The notes: generated from the sequence alone by a model not told the origin. 64,000 bases of DNA from Paenibacillus sp. JNUCC32 (GCF_014863545.1 NZ_CP062260.1:2418001-2482000), one strand, 5' to 3'. Positions 45,850 through 55,160 are shown, counted from the stretch's first letter. Made by a program: numbers and translations.

Positions 45850-46714
45850 TCGGTTTCTCCACCTCTGCAATTCGCGGCTGCTTGCCGGAATTCATTCGTT
45901 GGGGATCCAGCGCGACCTGAAGCCCATCCGCCAGAAAATTAAATGCCGATACGGCAATGACGATCGCCATGCCGGGCGCGAACATCAGCTCGGGATGTGA
46001 AAACATAACCTCTCTCGCTTCATTCAGCATCATTCCCCATTCGGCGTGAGGGGCCTTGATGCCCAGCCCCAAGAAGGATAATCCGGAGATTTGCAATATC
46101 ATGGAACACATCGAACCACTGGCAATGACGGCAATATCCGAGAATGTTACGGGAACGATATGCTTCATGATGATTATACGATTGCTGATGCCGGCAGCTT
46201 TTGAAAACTTCACATAATCCATTTCGGCATACTGCTGGACCGACGTTCGGATGACGCGTGCAAACCACGCCCATTTCATGGCAACAAAGGCAATCAGGAT
46301 GTTCTCAAGGCCTGCACCCAGAATGCCGACAACCGCTAACGTCATGACATACCCGGGAAAAGAAAGCATGATATCGCAAATTCTCATCAGAATCGCGTCC
46401 GTTTTGCCTCTGAAGTAGCCCGCCACGAATCCAACGGCCGCACCTACGCCTACCGATGCCAACAAGGCGGCCAGAACCCATAAAATACTGGGACGTATGC
46501 CATAAATCAGCCGGGACAGGATGCATCTCCCCAAATGGTCGTTGCCGAACCAATACGCCCAGGACGAGCCGGCATAGCGCAGCTTCATATCGACATGGTT
46601 CGGATCGTGCGGCGCGAATATAGGGGCGAACAGCCCCAAGATTACGATTGCGGCAATAAGGAGCAGTGACAGGCTGGCCAGCTTGTCTTTGCTCAGATTT
46701 TTCAGTGCTCTCAT
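45827..46714 (-). CDS. cntC: Zincophore importer permease (CntC-like, DppC/NikC type)
   Basis: A 295-residue permease with about six membrane segments, the N-terminal cytoplasmic DKLASLSLLLIAAIVILGLFAP region, HLGRCILSRLIYGIRPS and the coupling loop KFSKAAGISNRIIIMKHIVP. The ATG at 46714 shares a base with the CntB stop (TGATG) and has AAGGAAGG upstream; a much longer upstream extension to 46876 overlaps CntB and is rejected. Confidence 0.9.
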   Translation of the reverse strand: MRALKNLSKDKLASLSLLLIAAIVILGLFAPIFAPHDPNHVDMKLRYAGSSWAYWFGNDHLGRCILSRLIYGIRPSILWVLAALLASVGVGAAVGFVAGYFRGKTDAILMRICDIMLSFPGYVMTLAVVGILGAGLENILIAFVAMKWAWFARVIRTSVQQYAEMDYVKFSKAAGISNRIIIMKHIVPVTFSDIAVIASGSMCSMILQISGLSFLGLGIKAPHAEWGMMLNEAREVMFSHPELMFAPGMAIVIAVSAFNFLADGLQVALDPQRMNSGKQPRIAEVEKPNVEYARG

Positions 46715-47646
46715 CAGATTTCCTTCCTTAATTTCGGATTGAACGCAGCATTGATCATGTCCGACAAGGTGTTGAATAAGACAAAGGCTACAGCCAGTAT
46801 CAGGACATAGGCCTGAATGACCGGAAAGTCCCTGCTCAATATGGATTTCACGCTCAGTCGCCCAAGTCCCGGCCATGCAAATACATTTTCAATGACTACG
46901 GTACTGCCCAGTATAATAGGGATCGCCATGCAAAAGATGGATACGGCGACTTGCAGCGAATTTCTTAGAATATGTTTCGTAATCTTCTTCTCGGGCAAAC
47001 CGCAAGCTCTCCCATAAACCACATAGTCTTCATGCAAGTGGCCCAGCATGGAGCTTCTTACGTTTCTGAAGTAAATGCCGACATAACTCACCGATATGAC
47101 CGTTACGGGAAGAATATAGCTTTGATAGGAGTCCATGCCGCTGGTCGGCAGCAAGTCCAGCCGGACGGAGAAATACCAGATCATGATCGAAGCCAGCCAA
47201 TAAGAAGGCATCGCCGTCAGAAAGAAGGAAACGCCTCTTACCGATCGATCCAGCATTTTACCTTCGTTTAATGCGCAGACAACCCCCAAGACGACGGACA
47301 TGACGATGATGATGATCGACGAAACCAACGTTAGCTTTAACGTGTTGAGAAACGCCGGGCTGATCAAGGACCACACCGATTGTCCCGTGACGAAGGACTC
47401 TCCGAAATCCAATTGAAGACAGGCCATCACCCAGTCGGCATATTGCTTCAGGAACGGTTGATTCAGTCCCAGCTCTTCACGCGTCTTAGCGATCAGTTCC
47501 TCCGTGATTTCGGGAACTTCCTGGGCGCGGAGCACCACTTCGGCAGGATCCATGGGCGACAGGTTGATCAATAGAAAGGTCAAGAATGAAATCATGAGCA
47601 GAATCGGAACGGACAGCAATAATCGTTTAGCTATATAACTTCCCAT
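46714..47646 (-). CDS. cntB: Zincophore importer permease (CntB-like, DppB/NikB type)
   Basis: A 310-residue permease with the N-terminal helix AKRLLLSVPILLMISFLTFLLINLSPMDPAE typical of DppB/NikB, about six membrane segments and the coupling loop YGRACGLPEKKITKHILRNSL. It pairs with CntC. The gene follows the binding-protein gene by 32 bases. Confidence 0.9.
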   Translation of the reverse strand: MGSYIAKRLLLSVPILLMISFLTFLLINLSPMDPAEVVLRAQEVPEITEELIAKTREELGLNQPFLKQYADWVMACLQLDFGESFVTGQSVWSLISPAFLNTLKLTLVSSIIIIVMSVVLGVVCALNEGKMLDRSVRGVSFFLTAMPSYWLASIMIWYFSVRLDLLPTSGMDSYQSYILPVTVISVSYVGIYFRNVRSSMLGHLHEDYVVYGRACGLPEKKITKHILRNSLQVAVSIFCMAIPIILGSTVVIENVFAWPGLGRLSVKSILSRDFPVIQAYVLILAVAFVLFNTLSDMINAAFNPKLRKEI

Positions 47647-47678
47647 AATGACTCCTTATCGATTGATGAGCACGCAGC

Positions 47679-49283
47679 CTATTCGAAATACATTTGTTCA
47701 AAAGGCAGCTCAAATTGGGTTTGCTTGAACGTAATGCCTTTCAAGTTCTTCGGTGCGAGAACCGTGACGCTCCCGCTCGAAATCGGGATAAATACGGCTT
47801 CATCGTGAACCGTCCGCATGATCTCGGCATACAACGCCTTTCTGGCTTCCTCGTCAGTCGATACCATAACCTGCTGTATCCGGTCATAGAGATGATCCGC
47901 TTCGGCGATCCCTTTGGTCGTATGCAGATAAGAAGCCTCGGAAGTGAACGCAGCGATGGTGCTTTGGGGGTCATACGCCAATCCCCAGGTCTGATTAAAC
48001 AATAACTCGTAGTCGCCTGTAGACCTTCGATTCGCGATCGAACTCGATTCTTCGCCGATGATATCCAGCTTTATTCCGATCTGCATTAGCGCATGCTGAA
48101 TGAATTCCGCCTGTGTTTTTTGCGATGATGAATTGCTGTCATAATATAAGTTCATGGCCAGCTGCTGCCCGGACTTGGTCCGGGCCTCGTCGCCGCTGCC
48201 TTTTTTCCATCCGGCTTGTTCCAAGATTAACTCGGCCGCTCCCGGATCATAGCCGCGTTCCTTCAATTCGACATCCGCATAGTTCACGTTGGAGGAGAAC
48301 AGTCTGTTCGCCTCGGCTTCGGTTCCTTCGAATATGTCCTTGCTGATCGTTTCGCGATCGATTGCATACCAGAATGCCTCACGCACCGCGGTTTCGCTTA
48401 CCGGGCTGTCCGATTTGCTGCTGTTAGCGACAATCATTTTCGTATTCATGGCTTCGCTGCGAACAAGCTGATAGGTTCCGGCGTCAATTAGTTGATTCAT
48501 CGCTTGCACGTCGATGCTGTCTGCCCCCCGATCATCGGTGAATACGAAGTTCACCTCTCCTTTCTGCATGGCCAGAAACGTCGTCTCGCCGGCAGGCAGC
48601 ACCTTGGCCGTAATTTTCTTGATTTTCGGCGCACCGTTCCAGTATTCTTCATTGGCGGTAAAGACGGCGTACTCATCGATTTTATGCTCCGTGAACTTGT
48701 AAGGACCTGTACCGTTATGGCCGTTAACGCCATCCTTCGTTTCTCCTTGAATGAAGTCCTTCGGCGATAGGAATACATACGGCCGCGTCATGGACAATTC
48801 GACCAGCGTTGGGTAATAAGCTTCGCTTAAGATCAATTGGACAGTGTATTCATCCACGACCTTCACGTTTTTGATTTTGCTCGACAGCTTAATCCAAGCA
48901 TGTTTTTCGGCATTACGCTGCACGGCGTCGATGTTCAATTTGACCGCTTCGGCATTAAACGGTTCTCCATCATGGAACTTCACGTCTTTTCTTAAATGAA
49001 AGGTATAGGTCCGGCCGTCTTCGGAAAGGTCCCAAGATTCCGCAAGCAGCGGCTTGATGCCCTCCTTCGTGTTCTCCACCAGCGACTCGTATACCATGCC
49101 CTGAGCCGGCATGGACCCCGTGTACAAATGCGGGTTCATATCATGAATATCTTTTGCTGTCGCATAGATTAATTCTTCCTGGACAGCCGATGCGGATTTG
49201 TTTTCATGATTCGTCTCTCCGCAGCCTGCCAAAAGCGCCATCGTGCATAAAAACATCCATATGATTACGGTTTTTCTTTTCAC
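47679..49283 (-). CDS. cntA: Zincophore-binding lipoprotein (CntA-like, SBP family 5)
   Basis: A 534-residue lipoprotein: basic start VKRKTVIIWMFL, lipobox LLAGC, then a family 5 solute-binding fold (GLSEDGRTYTFHLRKDVKFHDGEPFNAEAV in outline at about 85-115, NGTGPYKF, FWYAIDRETIS). In S. aureus CntA captures staphylopine-metal complexes. The start is the GTG at 49283, six bases after AGGAGG; the GTG at 49304 lies before that site. Confidence 0.9.
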   Translation of the reverse strand: MKRKTVIIWMFLCTMALLAGCGETNHENKSASAVQEELIYATAKDIHDMNPHLYTGSMPAQGMVYESLVENTKEGIKPLLAESWDLSEDGRTYTFHLRKDVKFHDGEPFNAEAVKLNIDAVQRNAEKHAWIKLSSKIKNVKVVDEYTVQLILSEAYYPTLVELSMTRPYVFLSPKDFIQGETKDGVNGHNGTGPYKFTEHKIDEYAVFTANEEYWNGAPKIKKITAKVLPAGETTFLAMQKGEVNFVFTDDRGADSIDVQAMNQLIDAGTYQLVRSEAMNTKMIVANSSKSDSPVSETAVREAFWYAIDRETISKDIFEGTEAEANRLFSSNVNYADVELKERGYDPGAAELILEQAGWKKGSGDEARTKSGQQLAMNLYYDSNSSSQKTQAEFIQHALMQIGIKLDIIGEESSSIANRRSTGDYELLFNQTWGLAYDPQSTIAAFTSEASYLHTTKGIAEADHLYDRIQQVMVSTDEEARKALYAEIMRTVHDEAVFIPISSGSVTVLAPKNLKGITFKQTQFELPFEQMYFE

Positions 49284-49320
49284 GGTTTTCCTCCTGCTAC
49301 CCACTTGATTATGTTAACGT

Positions 49321-50616
49321 TCATGTATTGGTTAGGTCCTTGCATATCATGGCCAGTTCTTCTCCGAAACTCTGAACCGCGAAGGCGCCGGACAACGACC
49401 GGTCCTTATGAGCAAGTGCCACGCTGACGATTTTGCTTTCATATGCTGAAATGAACCGATCGATGGTTGGACATTCCACCTTTAAGAAGCCGGCAATGCC
49501 TTGTATGATCTTGATCCGATAATAGTCCTCCTTGGGCATTCTCGGGATATCCAGGCAGCCTTCCAGATTGATAAACAAACTCCGGATCGGCACCGCCGAG
49601 AAATCAAAGTACTTTCCTTCAGGATCCGGCTCAGAGAAGGGATCGATCAACAATGAGGCGTAACGGATATACAATAAATACTCTTGATGAATGCTTTCCA
49701 AGTGCTCGAAGCTGTCAATATCCCGGCGTGATAAACTCTCATTTCTCACCGGATAGGTATCATCCGTCATAAACTTCAGCAAATTGATGCCTCTCATCCC
49801 TAATCGACCCAAAATGTTCATCATTTCTTTCCACTGGGATAACATATTGCGGATCAGTTCCTGCGTAATAGGGCCCTCAGGGAAAAGCTTATAGACATAC
49901 TTGCGAGTACCCGCTTCGTCAAAAATGGCGTTTAATGAGAAGTCATTCATGAACAAAGCGGGATGGACATATAACGAAATATTTCGCGCTTCTGCCTCCA
50001 GGGGCGTCCTCATGAATTCCACTTCAATGTCCGATTGCTTATACAGACCGCACAGCCTGTCAACAAGATCTGAGCGGCCCCGTGTCGAGCCGATATAGAC
50101 TTTTTTCTTGACCCCCGTCGTTATGACATGATTGGAAACCCGGTCATCCACCCATCTGGTGTCCCCGATATATGTAGAAAAGCTTATGACTTCCGCACCC
50201 GGATTCAATTGCCCGATATAACCGGTTACCAAGCTGTTGGAACCGAACGTCGGGGAGATCAGCACCAAGCTGTTTACTTTTCGCAGAACGTCTTGGTCGA
50301 TCTGTCGCATGACTTCCAAATAAGCGTCGGTGGTCACTGCCAAAATCAGGGTATCCCACTGGCCTTCGATCGTCTCAATTCCACGAAATACGCCGTCCAA
50401 ACGGCACTCGCCTTCCAAGGCACGATGTTTTTCGTTTTGGATGCTTACGCGAACCCTTTGACCGCTGGCCGAAAGCGATTCAAAGAAATCCGCGGAACGG
50501 ACCGATTCCCGGCCCGCAATGCCCAAATGACAACGGTCCCCTTTCTTAAGGATCACTGCCAGCTGCAAGGCGGCTGGACCCGTTCCCAATATCAGGACTC
50601 GCTCCATATCTCTCAT
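49321..50616 (-). CDS. cntM: Opine dehydrogenase of zincophore synthesis (CntM-like)
   Basis: A 431-residue NAD(P)H-dependent opine dehydrogenase, the family length. The Rossmann motif RVLILGTGPAALQLAV is at 6-21; family stretches ISPTFGSNSLV and FSTYIGDTRW follow. It condenses the CntL product with a 2-oxo acid. Asp 152 (in YIGDTRW) seems to line up with the aspartate that in S. aureus CntM favours pyruvate, whereas alanine in P. aeruginosa goes with 2-oxoglutarate; if so, the product would be staphylopine rather than a pseudopaline- or bacillopaline-type compound. That alignment is from memory. The ATG has GAGGTG five bases upstream. Confidence 0.9.
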   Translation of the reverse strand: MRDMERVLILGTGPAALQLAVILKKGDRCHLGIAGRESVRSADFFESLSASGQRVRVSIQNEKHRALEGECRLDGVFRGIETIEGQWDTLILAVTTDAYLEVMRQIDQDVLRKVNSLVLISPTFGSNSLVTGYIGQLNPGAEVISFSTYIGDTRWVDDRVSNHVITTGVKKKVYIGSTRGRSDLVDRLCGLYKQSDIEVEFMRTPLEAEARNISLYVHPALFMNDFSLNAIFDEAGTRKYVYKLFPEGPITQELIRNMLSQWKEMMNILGRLGMRGINLLKFMTDDTYPVRNESLSRRDIDSFEHLESIHQEYLLYIRYASLLIDPFSEPDPEGKYFDFSAVPIRSLFINLEGCLDIPRMPKEDYYRIKIIQGIAGFLKVECPTIDRFISAYESKIVSVALAHKDRSLSGAFAVQSFGEELAMICKDLTNT

Positions 50617-50634
50617 AAGAACACCTCACTTCGT

Positions 50635-51441
50635 TTAGCCATGTGTTATGGTGCCTTTTTTGTACAACGCGATGTCGAATATATCGTTTTGGCGCAATAC
50701 CGTATCAACTAGTTTCCATTTGTCGTCATCCGTTTCTTTCATGGGGTAATTGAATAAAGACTTCAAACCGTTTCCGTGCCTCATGGCCACAACGACCTCT
50801 TCGTTCGTTAATGGATGTAACCGCTCCAACATGTCGTACTTTTCAGCAACCGTTGAACTGAAAATGATGTGGGTGACCTCTTGTATGTAATCAAGATTTT
50901 CTACTGGTGTATTTATCAGCCGGATCTTCAGCTCCGGGCCCAATGCCTCGATAACCTTGACCCCGAGCCCAATGGCCTCATCGTCAATGTCGATGCCGAT
51001 CACCTCGGCTCCCGTTCGCTTGGCGATCAATAGAGCCGTCATCGGAAATGCGCCGGAGCCAACCAGCAGTACGATCGACTTCGAAGTCACTTGGAAGCTT
51101 CCGAACTCTTTCTCGATGCATTCTTCGATATTCCTGAAATAATCGGTGATCCCCGTGTCTCCCTTGATCAATTTCAATGCGCGATATTTCTCCAGGGTCG
51201 CTACGCAGCGTGCCGAATACGCTCTCAATTCCTCCGCAAGCCCGTTTAAACCTCCAGTTCCTTGCCGCTCCAGCCCATCCCATATATTGGAGTTGGACTC
51301 GTCGGTGATAAACGTTGAATAATCATCGACCAGACGTTCCAGCTCGGTTCGGTGACGGGAAATATGATCGAAGCAGTCTGCGAAGTACTTAAACCTTGTT
51401 AAATAATCAGCCAAGGATTGATCAAACATGGTTAGTTTCAC
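50635..51441 (-). CDS. cntL: Nicotianamine synthase-like aminobutyrate transferase (CntL-like)
   Basis: A 268-residue SAM-binding enzyme. The motif LLVGSGAFPMTALLIAKRTGAEVIGID (outline GSGAFP and IDIDDEA at about 130-160) binds SAM; the helical N-terminus resembles bacterial nicotianamine synthase-like proteins. It transfers the aminobutyrate group of SAM to histidine. The start is GTG at 51441, seven bases after GGAGGTG; it overlaps the CntK gene by 20 bases. The length agrees with S. aureus CntL (about 270). Confidence 0.9.
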   Translation of the reverse strand: MKLTMFDQSLADYLTRFKYFADCFDHISRHRTELERLVDDYSTFITDESNSNIWDGLERQGTGGLNGLAEELRAYSARCVATLEKYRALKLIKGDTGITDYFRNIEECIEKEFGSFQVTSKSIVLLVGSGAFPMTALLIAKRTGAEVIGIDIDDEAIGLGVKVIEALGPELKIRLINTPVENLDYIQEVTHIIFSSTVAEKYDMLERLHPLTNEEVVVAMRHGNGLKSLFNYPMKETDDDKWKLVDTVLRQNDIFDIALYKKGTITHG

Positions 51442-52303
51442 GAATTCCCACCTCCGCGATATGGTCTTCATCCAGATCAATGAATGCGATGCCTTGAGCC
51501 GCAATGCCAACGGCCCCTTCGATTTCCAGATGCGTCACCCGGTTTTGATCAAATAGTGCCTTTACATGAATCGTTCCGCCGGGCTGTTTGATGGAAGCCT
51601 CGACATCCCTCTTAAGCTTCCGAGCTAAGTAGGCGCCTACGGAAGCCGTTCCGGATCCGCAACCTCTTTCCCACACCGCGCTATTAAGCTCCGGTACATA
51701 AATGAGCGGAGTCAGTTCCCTAGTGCGGGAGTTGTATAACAGGATCCCGACCATTCTCGTATCGAGAGAGGGTCCGATGTGCTTGGCCAGGGCCAACATG
51801 CTGCTGTTCATTTGCGCATCAAAGCGCTCCACTTCAATTACGAAATGAACAAAATCGTTGTATCGAACGACAACCGCGTCAACAAGGGAGCACCCGTCTT
51901 GAAGGACCGTTTGATCAATTCTCACCGGAAGCGGCATGTTGACCCTGCAACGATAATCCTCCTTGTTTTTTGTTACATAGCATGACACTAACCGCTCCGC
52001 GCCTGAAACCTCCAGTCGAAATTCAGTTGTTATATGACGTTTCGTCCCTTGAACCTCTGCCAGGTATGCCGCTAAGGCCATGCAAGCATTCCCGCAAAAT
52101 TCACCTCCTGCCATCCGCAGAAACGCATCCGCATGATCTATCTTGGATTGTTCGATAAAACCAACCTGCTCTGCATAAACGTTGTCGTACGACATGATTT
52201 TAGCAGCGACGCGTTTATGTTCATCGTGCGGAAGCTTGGTGTTAATGAGAATCGTCATGTTCTGCGTGGGATTGCATTTCACAAAATCGATCTTCTGCTT
52301 CAT
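51422..52303 (-). CDS. cntK: Histidine racemase of zincophore synthesis (CntK-like, DapF fold)
   Basis: A 293-residue cofactor-independent racemase of the diaminopimelate epimerase fold. Both catalytic cysteines are present: Cys 70 in GGEFCGNACMA and Cys 215 in ERGCGSGTASVGA, one per half. It would convert L-His to D-His for CntL. Its presence points to a D-His based product, as in staphylopine, unlike the L-His products of Pseudomonas and Yersinia, whose clusters lack this gene. The ATG at 52303 follows AGAGGGAG; the ATG at 52324 has no site. First gene of the nine-gene operon, under a Zur box. Confidence 0.9.
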   Translation of the reverse strand: MKQKIDFVKCNPTQNMTILINTKLPHDEHKRVAAKIMSYDNVYAEQVGFIEQSKIDHADAFLRMAGGEFCGNACMALAAYLAEVQGTKRHITTEFRLEVSGAERLVSCYVTKNKEDYRCRVNMPLPVRIDQTVLQDGCSLVDAVVVRYNDFVHFVIEVERFDAQMNSSMLALAKHIGPSLDTRMVGILLYNSRTRELTPLIYVPELNSAVWERGCGSGTASVGAYLARKLKRDVEASIKQPGGTIHVKALFDQNRVTHLEIEGAVGIAAQGIAFIDLDEDHIAEVGIRETNHV

Positions 52304-52353
52304 CACGGGCTCCCTCTGTTCCAATGGATTGCCAGTTGGCTTGATGTCTTTAT

Positions 52354-52368
52354 TCGTAATATTTACGA
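52354..52368. promoter_or_regulatory. Near-perfect Zur box of the zincophore operon
   Basis: TCGTAAT-A-TTTACGA matches 13 of 14 arm positions of the Zur consensus TCGTAATNATTACGA. It lies just downstream of the predicted transcription start of cntK, a blocking position. Confidence 0.8.
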
Positions 52369-52382
52369 TTTAGAATGATGAG

Positions 52383-52411
52383 AATATAGCATGGCCATTT
52401 GAAATAGTCAA
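52383..52411 (-). promoter_or_regulatory. Predicted sigma-A promoter of the zincophore operon
   Basis: On the minus strand TTGACT (52406-52411) and TATATT (52383-52388) are exactly 17 bases apart. The Zur box begins 14 bases after the -10 element. Confidence 0.75.
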
Positions 52412-52428
52412 CATTTTTGCATAAAAAA

Positions 52429-52458
52429 AACTCTTTCGACGTCATCATCGGAAGAGTT
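52429..52458 (-). terminator. Terminator of the DUF421 gene
   Basis: AACTCTT (52429-52435) pairs with AAGAGTT (52452-52458), with further partial pairing inside and a run of T on the minus strand. It overlaps the DUF421 stop codon and lies before the zincophore promoter. Confidence 0.7.
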
Positions 52459-53179
52459 ATTTATGCGTATATTGGCTGCCTTGGATGGAATAAAAGCGCA
52501 AGTCTTCATGATCGTTAATGGTGGCTAATGCCACATCTTGAATATTCTTATGAACGGGCGTTACTTTTGATTTGAGCCAATCAAGATCCTTACCGATTTC
52601 CTGAAGGAGCAGCATATCGATTTTTCCATCAACGATAATCGGCCTTGAGATCGTAAATGGTTGGGTCCTAATGTTCATATCAGCCGGAGTAACCGGTTGG
52701 TATGGGGTGTCCACGAATACGGAAACGGTTCCCCCCGGTTCCCACAAAGCCAGAGATACTTTCTGTATATCCTCTATTTTCTCTTTTCTAAGTTCGGAGA
52801 ATAAATAATCGACAGAGATCCTTGCTTTAGACAGGTTATGGAATTGGATGAGACCATTTGTAACGAGCGTAATGGGTGGCGGATCTAGATATCGTTTGAT
52901 GAACGGCCACTTCAGGCTCAGCCATGTTGCCGCAACATACAGCACAATGATCACGATAGTGGTGATCATCGATCCTTCCAAGCCCAATCCCTCGTCTGAA
53001 AGCGGGTGAGCAATTATATTGCCGAGAATGAGAGCGACAATGAAATCTAGAAATCTTAATTGGGATATGGAGCGCTGCCCCATTGCTTTCGTTACTAAAA
53101 GTAAAAAAACAAAGCTAACGATGCCTCTTAAGATCCATTGGACGGACGTCAGCGTTTCTTGGCTTTCAAAAAAATCCAA
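52457..53179 (-). CDS. DUF421 family membrane protein (YetF/YdfR-like)
   Basis: A 240-residue protein with three N-terminal transmembrane helices (about 12-32, 42-60, 68-88) and a cytosolic domain. Family marks are TKAMGQRSISQLRFLDFIVALILGNI and DPPPITLVTNGLI with RKEKIEDIQKVSLALWEPGG. Some members act in spore germination or in stress adaptation of the membrane; the mechanism is not settled. The start is probably TTG at 53179. Confidence 0.85.
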   Translation of the reverse strand: MDFFESQETLTSVQWILRGIVSFVFLLLVTKAMGQRSISQLRFLDFIVALILGNIIAHPLSDEGLGLEGSMITTIVIIVLYVAATWLSLKWPFIKRYLDPPPITLVTNGLIQFHNLSKARISVDYLFSELRKEKIEDIQKVSLALWEPGGTVSVFVDTPYQPVTPADMNIRTQPFTISRPIIVDGKIDMLLLQEIGKDLDWLKSKVTPVHKNIQDVALATINDHEDLRFYSIQGSQYTHK

Positions 53180-53287
53180 TTCCTTCAGCCCTTTCCCACA
53201 AAATCTGACATATTCAGTAAGTTCCCCTTATGCTTCAATCTCTATGCAAGATCGAGTATATAAAGGAGATCCTCAATCAAATAAAAA

Positions 53288-53317
53288 AAGAAGAAATACA
53301 TCAGCGTATTTCTTCTT
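53288..53317 (-). terminator. Terminator of the chemoreceptor gene
   Basis: AAGAAGAAATAC (53288-53299) pairs perfectly with GTATTTCTTCTT (53306-53317), followed on the minus strand by seven T-rich bases (TTTTTTTAT). It lies about 45 bases past the stop at 53360. Confidence 0.85.
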
Positions 53318-53359
53318 CCTGCAAATAAAATTGAAGAATTTAGGAGAGTCTCGGTTATC

Positions 53360-54229
53360 CTATTGCTTATTTTCTTTGGAATACAAGGTTTCTTCAGCAA
53401 CCTGTGCCAGTTCCTCAGCCTTGATGCTAATCTCATGAATCGTTGCCGAGAACTCCTGAATCGTCCTTGACTGGGTATCGGTCAGCGTGTGGATATCGGC
53501 AAAAGCATGATTTAGCCGCTGCAAAAATTCTTGAATATTCTTGGTGATGCCATTAATCTGGTCCACATTCTCTTTGGAGCTTGTCGCCAGCTTCCGAATC
53601 TCATCGGCAACGACCGAGAACCCCCTACCGACTTCCCCAGCCCTTGCCGCTTCGATAGAAGCATTAAGGCCTAACATGCTGCTCTGATCCGAAATTTCCT
53701 TGACGACGGTGGAAATCTTGCCGATCTGCTGCGCACTGGAGCTAACCTCCGACATTTGGCCGGTTACGTCCGACACCCGATCGGTAAGGCGAGCGATGGA
53801 TTGGTTAATATCTTCAATGGATGCGGTGGTCTGCTCGACAATCGCGGAAAAGCTCTCGGCCATCTCAAACAGCATATTCGCTTTTTCTAGGCTTGTACCC
53901 ATGCCTACGCCGCCGATTACCCTGCCAAACTCGTCATGCAGCGGGATCGCCCGTGCAGCAAGCGGAAATCCAAACAGCTCTTTCGGAACGACTGCCGATA
54001 TAGCTTTATTATTGCGGATGGCATCGGTTACGATATCCCCCTCCACGAGCGGGTCCCCAGGCTTGACGTTCAGCGAAAAGGTTCTTCCCGGAATGTTGAT
54101 GATGAGCTTCTCCGTGTCGTAAATGCCAATCGTGATGTCATCATTCGTAAGACTTTTCAGAAGTGGAGCTACCTTGACAAAGGCCCCTATCATCTCGTGC
54201 TGTGTTTGTTCTTCAGTTACATTGCTCAT
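53360..54229 (-). CDS. Soluble methyl-accepting chemotaxis protein (YfmS-like)
   Basis: A 289-residue chemoreceptor without transmembrane segments. Residues about 1-110 form a sensor region ([27 protein letters not shown]), and about 115-289 the helical signalling domain with the hairpin tip [38 protein letters not shown] in outline ([22 protein letters not shown] tip near 190-215). Length and layout agree with B. subtilis YfmS. It would couple to CheA/CheW in the cytosol. The signal it senses is unknown. Confidence 0.9.
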   Translation of the reverse strand: MSNVTEEQTQHEMIGAFVKVAPLLKSLTNDDITIGIYDTEKLIINIPGRTFSLNVKPGDPLVEGDIVTDAIRNNKAISAVVPKELFGFPLAARAIPLHDEFGRVIGGVGMGTSLEKANMLFEMAESFSAIVEQTTASIEDINQSIARLTDRVSDVTGQMSEVSSSAQQIGKISTVVKEISDQSSMLGLNASIEAARAGEVGRGFSVVADEIRKLATSSKENVDQINGITKNIQEFLQRLNHAFADIHTLTDTQSRTIQEFSATIHEISIKAEELAQVAEETLYSKENKQ

Positions 54230-54391
54230 GCTATCTCCCCCAACCCTTCATACGGGTGCTATTGTCCGCCATACCGTGTCCTTAAGCTTATTGGCGTATC
54301 ATTGGGAACTGCATCTTCCCTTCTGATCACTATATTTATCGTCCGAATGCAGCGAATCGTTGAGTAGGATGACGGGCTGGAACAATAAATA

Positions 54392-54418
54392 TCCCTTCCT
54401 CATTCGGTGAGGAAGGGA
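54392..54418 (-). terminator. Terminator of the Ric/ScdA gene
   Basis: TCCCTTCCTCA (54392-54402), loop TTCGG, TGAGGAAGGGA (54408-54418): a perfect 11-base stem just past the stop at 54432, with an AT-rich tail. Confidence 0.8.
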
Positions 54419-54431
54419 CGTTGTCGAAAGG

Positions 54432-55130
54432 TTATACCGCTTGGCGCAGCCGCTCAAACAATATGTTGTTTTCCAGATGGATATGCTCGAAGGTATCCTT
54501 TTCAAGCATGGCTAACCGTTGAAAGACAAGCCGATACGTACCGCAGGCATCAGCCGGAAGCTCGAAATCGGATGTTACGTCCCGGAGCTCCTGCAGCAAG
54601 CTGCCGGCATGAGCATGTTCATGCTCCAGTTCGGATACGTGCGGCTTAAGCTCTGCTGCCGCTTGGTGGCTAGGGTCCGCCACAAATTTCAAGATGAGCG
54701 GAAATACACGTTCGTCCTCGTCCTTCGTATGCTCCAGCAGCTCCTTTTTCAATTCCGAGAAGAGCACCTGCACGCGAAGCAGCTCGGGATGGCGATCTCC
54801 ATGCACACGGGCCAATTTCGTTACATAGGGCGTTAATGCCGGTAATTCATCACGGAGGAAGGCATGATGTTTTTGTTGGATGTGATCAATCAGTTCGGAT
54901 TCCTTCAATGAAGCGGGACGGCTTTCCTGGTAATCGGCAAACTTGCTCTCTACGGACCGAACCTGCTCCAGAACGACGGCTGGATCCAGAAGACGCTGCT
55001 TGGCTGCCTCTTCCAAAGGCACCTGGCCGCCACAACAAAAATCGATGCGGAGGGATCGAAATAAATCCGCGGTTTGCGGGATAGATGTCACAATATCGGA
55101 TACTTGGCTCTGAAGCGTGAATGAACTCAT
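54432..55130 (-). CDS. scdA: Iron-sulfur cluster repair di-iron protein (Ric/ScdA/YtfE)
   Basis: A 232-residue cytosolic protein that repairs Fe-S centres after nitric oxide or oxidative damage. An N-terminal ScdA_N domain with LRIDFCCGGQ (double Cys about 31-32) is followed by a hemerythrin-like di-iron domain with His and Glu ligands in IQQKHHAFLRDEL, HTKDEDERVFPL, ELEHEHAHAG and HIHLENNILF. The start at 55130 has AGGGAGG seven bases upstream. Fnr-like boxes upstream suggest control by oxygen or nitrogen-oxide stress. Confidence 0.92.
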   Translation of the reverse strand: MSSFTLQSQVSDIVTSIPQTADLFRSLRIDFCCGGQVPLEEAAKQRLLDPAVVLEQVRSVESKFADYQESRPASLKESELIDHIQQKHHAFLRDELPALTPYVTKLARVHGDRHPELLRVQVLFSELKKELLEHTKDEDERVFPLILKFVADPSHQAAAELKPHVSELEHEHAHAGSLLQELRDVTSDFELPADACGTYRLVFQRLAMLEKDTFEHIHLENNILFERLRQAV

Positions 55131-55160
55131 ATTCAAACCTCCCTAGACTTAATACGTGTT

